Positions 5,646-6,324 of a DNA stretch of 6,324 nucleotides are shown here, piece by piece; position 1 is the first letter of the stretch; every line of letters starts with the position of its first letter. The position numbers and the translations under genes were made by a program. The notes beneath the pieces are model-generated. The model was not told the DNA's origin, did not search any database, and worked only from the letters and a program-made list of their open reading frames with translations. This DNA comes from Hyphomicrobium sp. (lineage in GTDB: Bacteria > Pseudomonadota > Alphaproteobacteria > Rhizobiales > Hyphomicrobiaceae), in assembly GCA_030598645.1 (NCBI GenBank), contig JAUVPN010000166.1, positions 1-6,324 of the forward strand, given 5' to 3'.

Positions 5646-6324
5646 CTAGATGTGCAAAGTGCCTTCAGTCACACGCACCGCATTACCGCCAATGCGCACG
5701 GCCTCGAGCGCACCGCCCTCCATAATTAGCGTGAGCGTGAGATGGCTCGGACGGCCCATCTCGTAGCCCTGCTCAATAACGCGTCTGTGGGTCCCGTCCG
5801 GCAGCTCGTCGAATTCGCGGACAACGCCGGAAAAACAGACGGCAGCCGAACCCGTTGCAGCATCTTCGGGGACCCCAAGTTGCGGGGCAAACATGCGAGT
5901 GTGGAAGGCGGACCCCTTTCTGATGCACCGGCGCGTATAGAGGTAGGCGCCGTCCACTTTGTCGCTAGCGAAGGCTGCCTGCCAGTAGTCGCCGTTGATG
6001 TGCGCCTTGCCGATAGCCTCCAGACTGGTTACCGGGATGCAGGCAAACGTGTTACCCGCGGTAAACCTCATGGCAGAGTGGTTCTCAAACCCGATCTCAC
6101 GGGGAATGAGCCCCAGCGCATCGGCAATTCGGTCGCGCGAAGGAAGCGTGCCGGCGATTTCGGGAAGCTTCGGTGCATCAAACTCGGCAAAAGGAATGTC
6201 ACCCTCGCGCATGCGTACGCCGACCCGCACCGGCCCGATAGGTTGTTCCAGTACGATGATCGAATCCTGTTCCTCGTTCACCTGAGGCATGCGCTGCTCT
6301 GCTAGCAGGATTGCGGTGCCAATG
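5646..6324 (-). CDS. PhzF-family isomerase-like protein, N-terminus cut by the window edge (partial)
   Basis: The frame is open to the right edge: codons before the ATG at 6290 read IGTAILLAEQR, matching the conserved segment after the GHPT motif of PhzF proteins, so that ATG is internal and the true start lies outside. About 225 residues are visible of a family near 290-300; the missing part includes the catalytic glutamate region. The visible part has the second-domain signature APQLGVPEDAATGSAA and the family-typical end YEMGRPSHLTLTL...VRIGGNAVRVTEG. PhzF of pseudomonads isomerises a phenazine precursor, and relatives include diaminopimelate epimerase-like folds. Most PhzF-family members outside phenazine clusters have unknown substrates, and no phenazine gene is visible here. 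It ends 146 bp before the leuA leader peptide on the same strand, with only short stems (such as GCCT/AGGC at 5602-5615) in between. Confidence 0.9.
   Translation of the reverse strand, partial: IGTAILLAEQRMPQVNEEQDSIIVLEQPIGPVRVGVRMREGDIPFAEFDAPKLPEIAGTLPSRDRIADALGLIPREIGFENHSAMRFTAGNTFACIPVTSLEAIGKAHINGDYWQAAFASDKVDGAYLYTRRCIRKGSAFHTRMFAPQLGVPEDAATGSAAVCFSGVVREFDELPDGTHRRVIEQGYEMGRPSHLTLTLIMEGGALEAVRIGGNAVRVTEGTLHI

Noticed and set aside
5742..6305. 187-codon plus-strand frame opposite the PhzF-family gene
   Set aside because: The minus strand carries clear PhzF family motifs through the same interval; the plus-strand product resembles nothing and is a shadow.

Overview
The window looks like a chromosomal segment from an alphaproteobacterium. 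LeuA has the sequence character of the Rhizobiales-type enzyme, and LpxD has the alphaproteobacterial N-terminus (PDFF...GPFP) and C-terminus ([18 protein letters not shown]). An LPS gene (lpxD) fixes it as Gram-negative. This placement rests on remembered family sequences, not on a search.

Layout, left to right. Positions 1-498 hold a tight plus-strand cluster of short unrecognised genes: the 3' end of a gene entering from the left, a 38-residue single-pass membrane protein starting directly after its stop codon, and a 79-residue protein with a hydrophobic N-terminus and two cysteines. Positions 499-772 are apparently non-coding and carry an 11-bp direct repeat and a TATAAT. Everything to the right is on the minus strand: lpxD (773-1834), a non-coding stretch with a perfect 7-2-7 inverted repeat, tRNA-Lys(CTT) with encoded CCA (2189-2264), a divergent stand-alone mreB with a TTG start (2445-3476), leuA (from 3695), and a PhzF-family gene cut by the right edge.

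The most interesting part is the approximately 230-bp leader between leuA and the PhzF-family gene. It encodes a 37-codon peptide (27 codons from an internal Met) in which five of six consecutive codons are leucine (LLTLLL). Its stop codon lies in the first arm of a perfect 9-bp hairpin. A second perfect 9-bp pairing interleaves with the first, so in simple secondary structure the two exclude each other. This is the architecture of ribosome-mediated leucine attenuation, but there is no U-tract after either stem, so the output step may not be a classical intrinsic terminator. A 13-bp palindrome touches a TATATT box just upstream.

Functionally the minus-strand genes are mostly housekeeping: lipid A acylation, an MreB-type cytoskeletal protein, a lysine tRNA and leucine synthesis. 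They do not form one evident operon. lpxD and mreB are both separated from their usual partners (fabZ/lpxA/lpxB and mreC/mreD), which suggests paralogues or rearranged loci. No CRISPR array, transposase, integrase or rRNA was seen.
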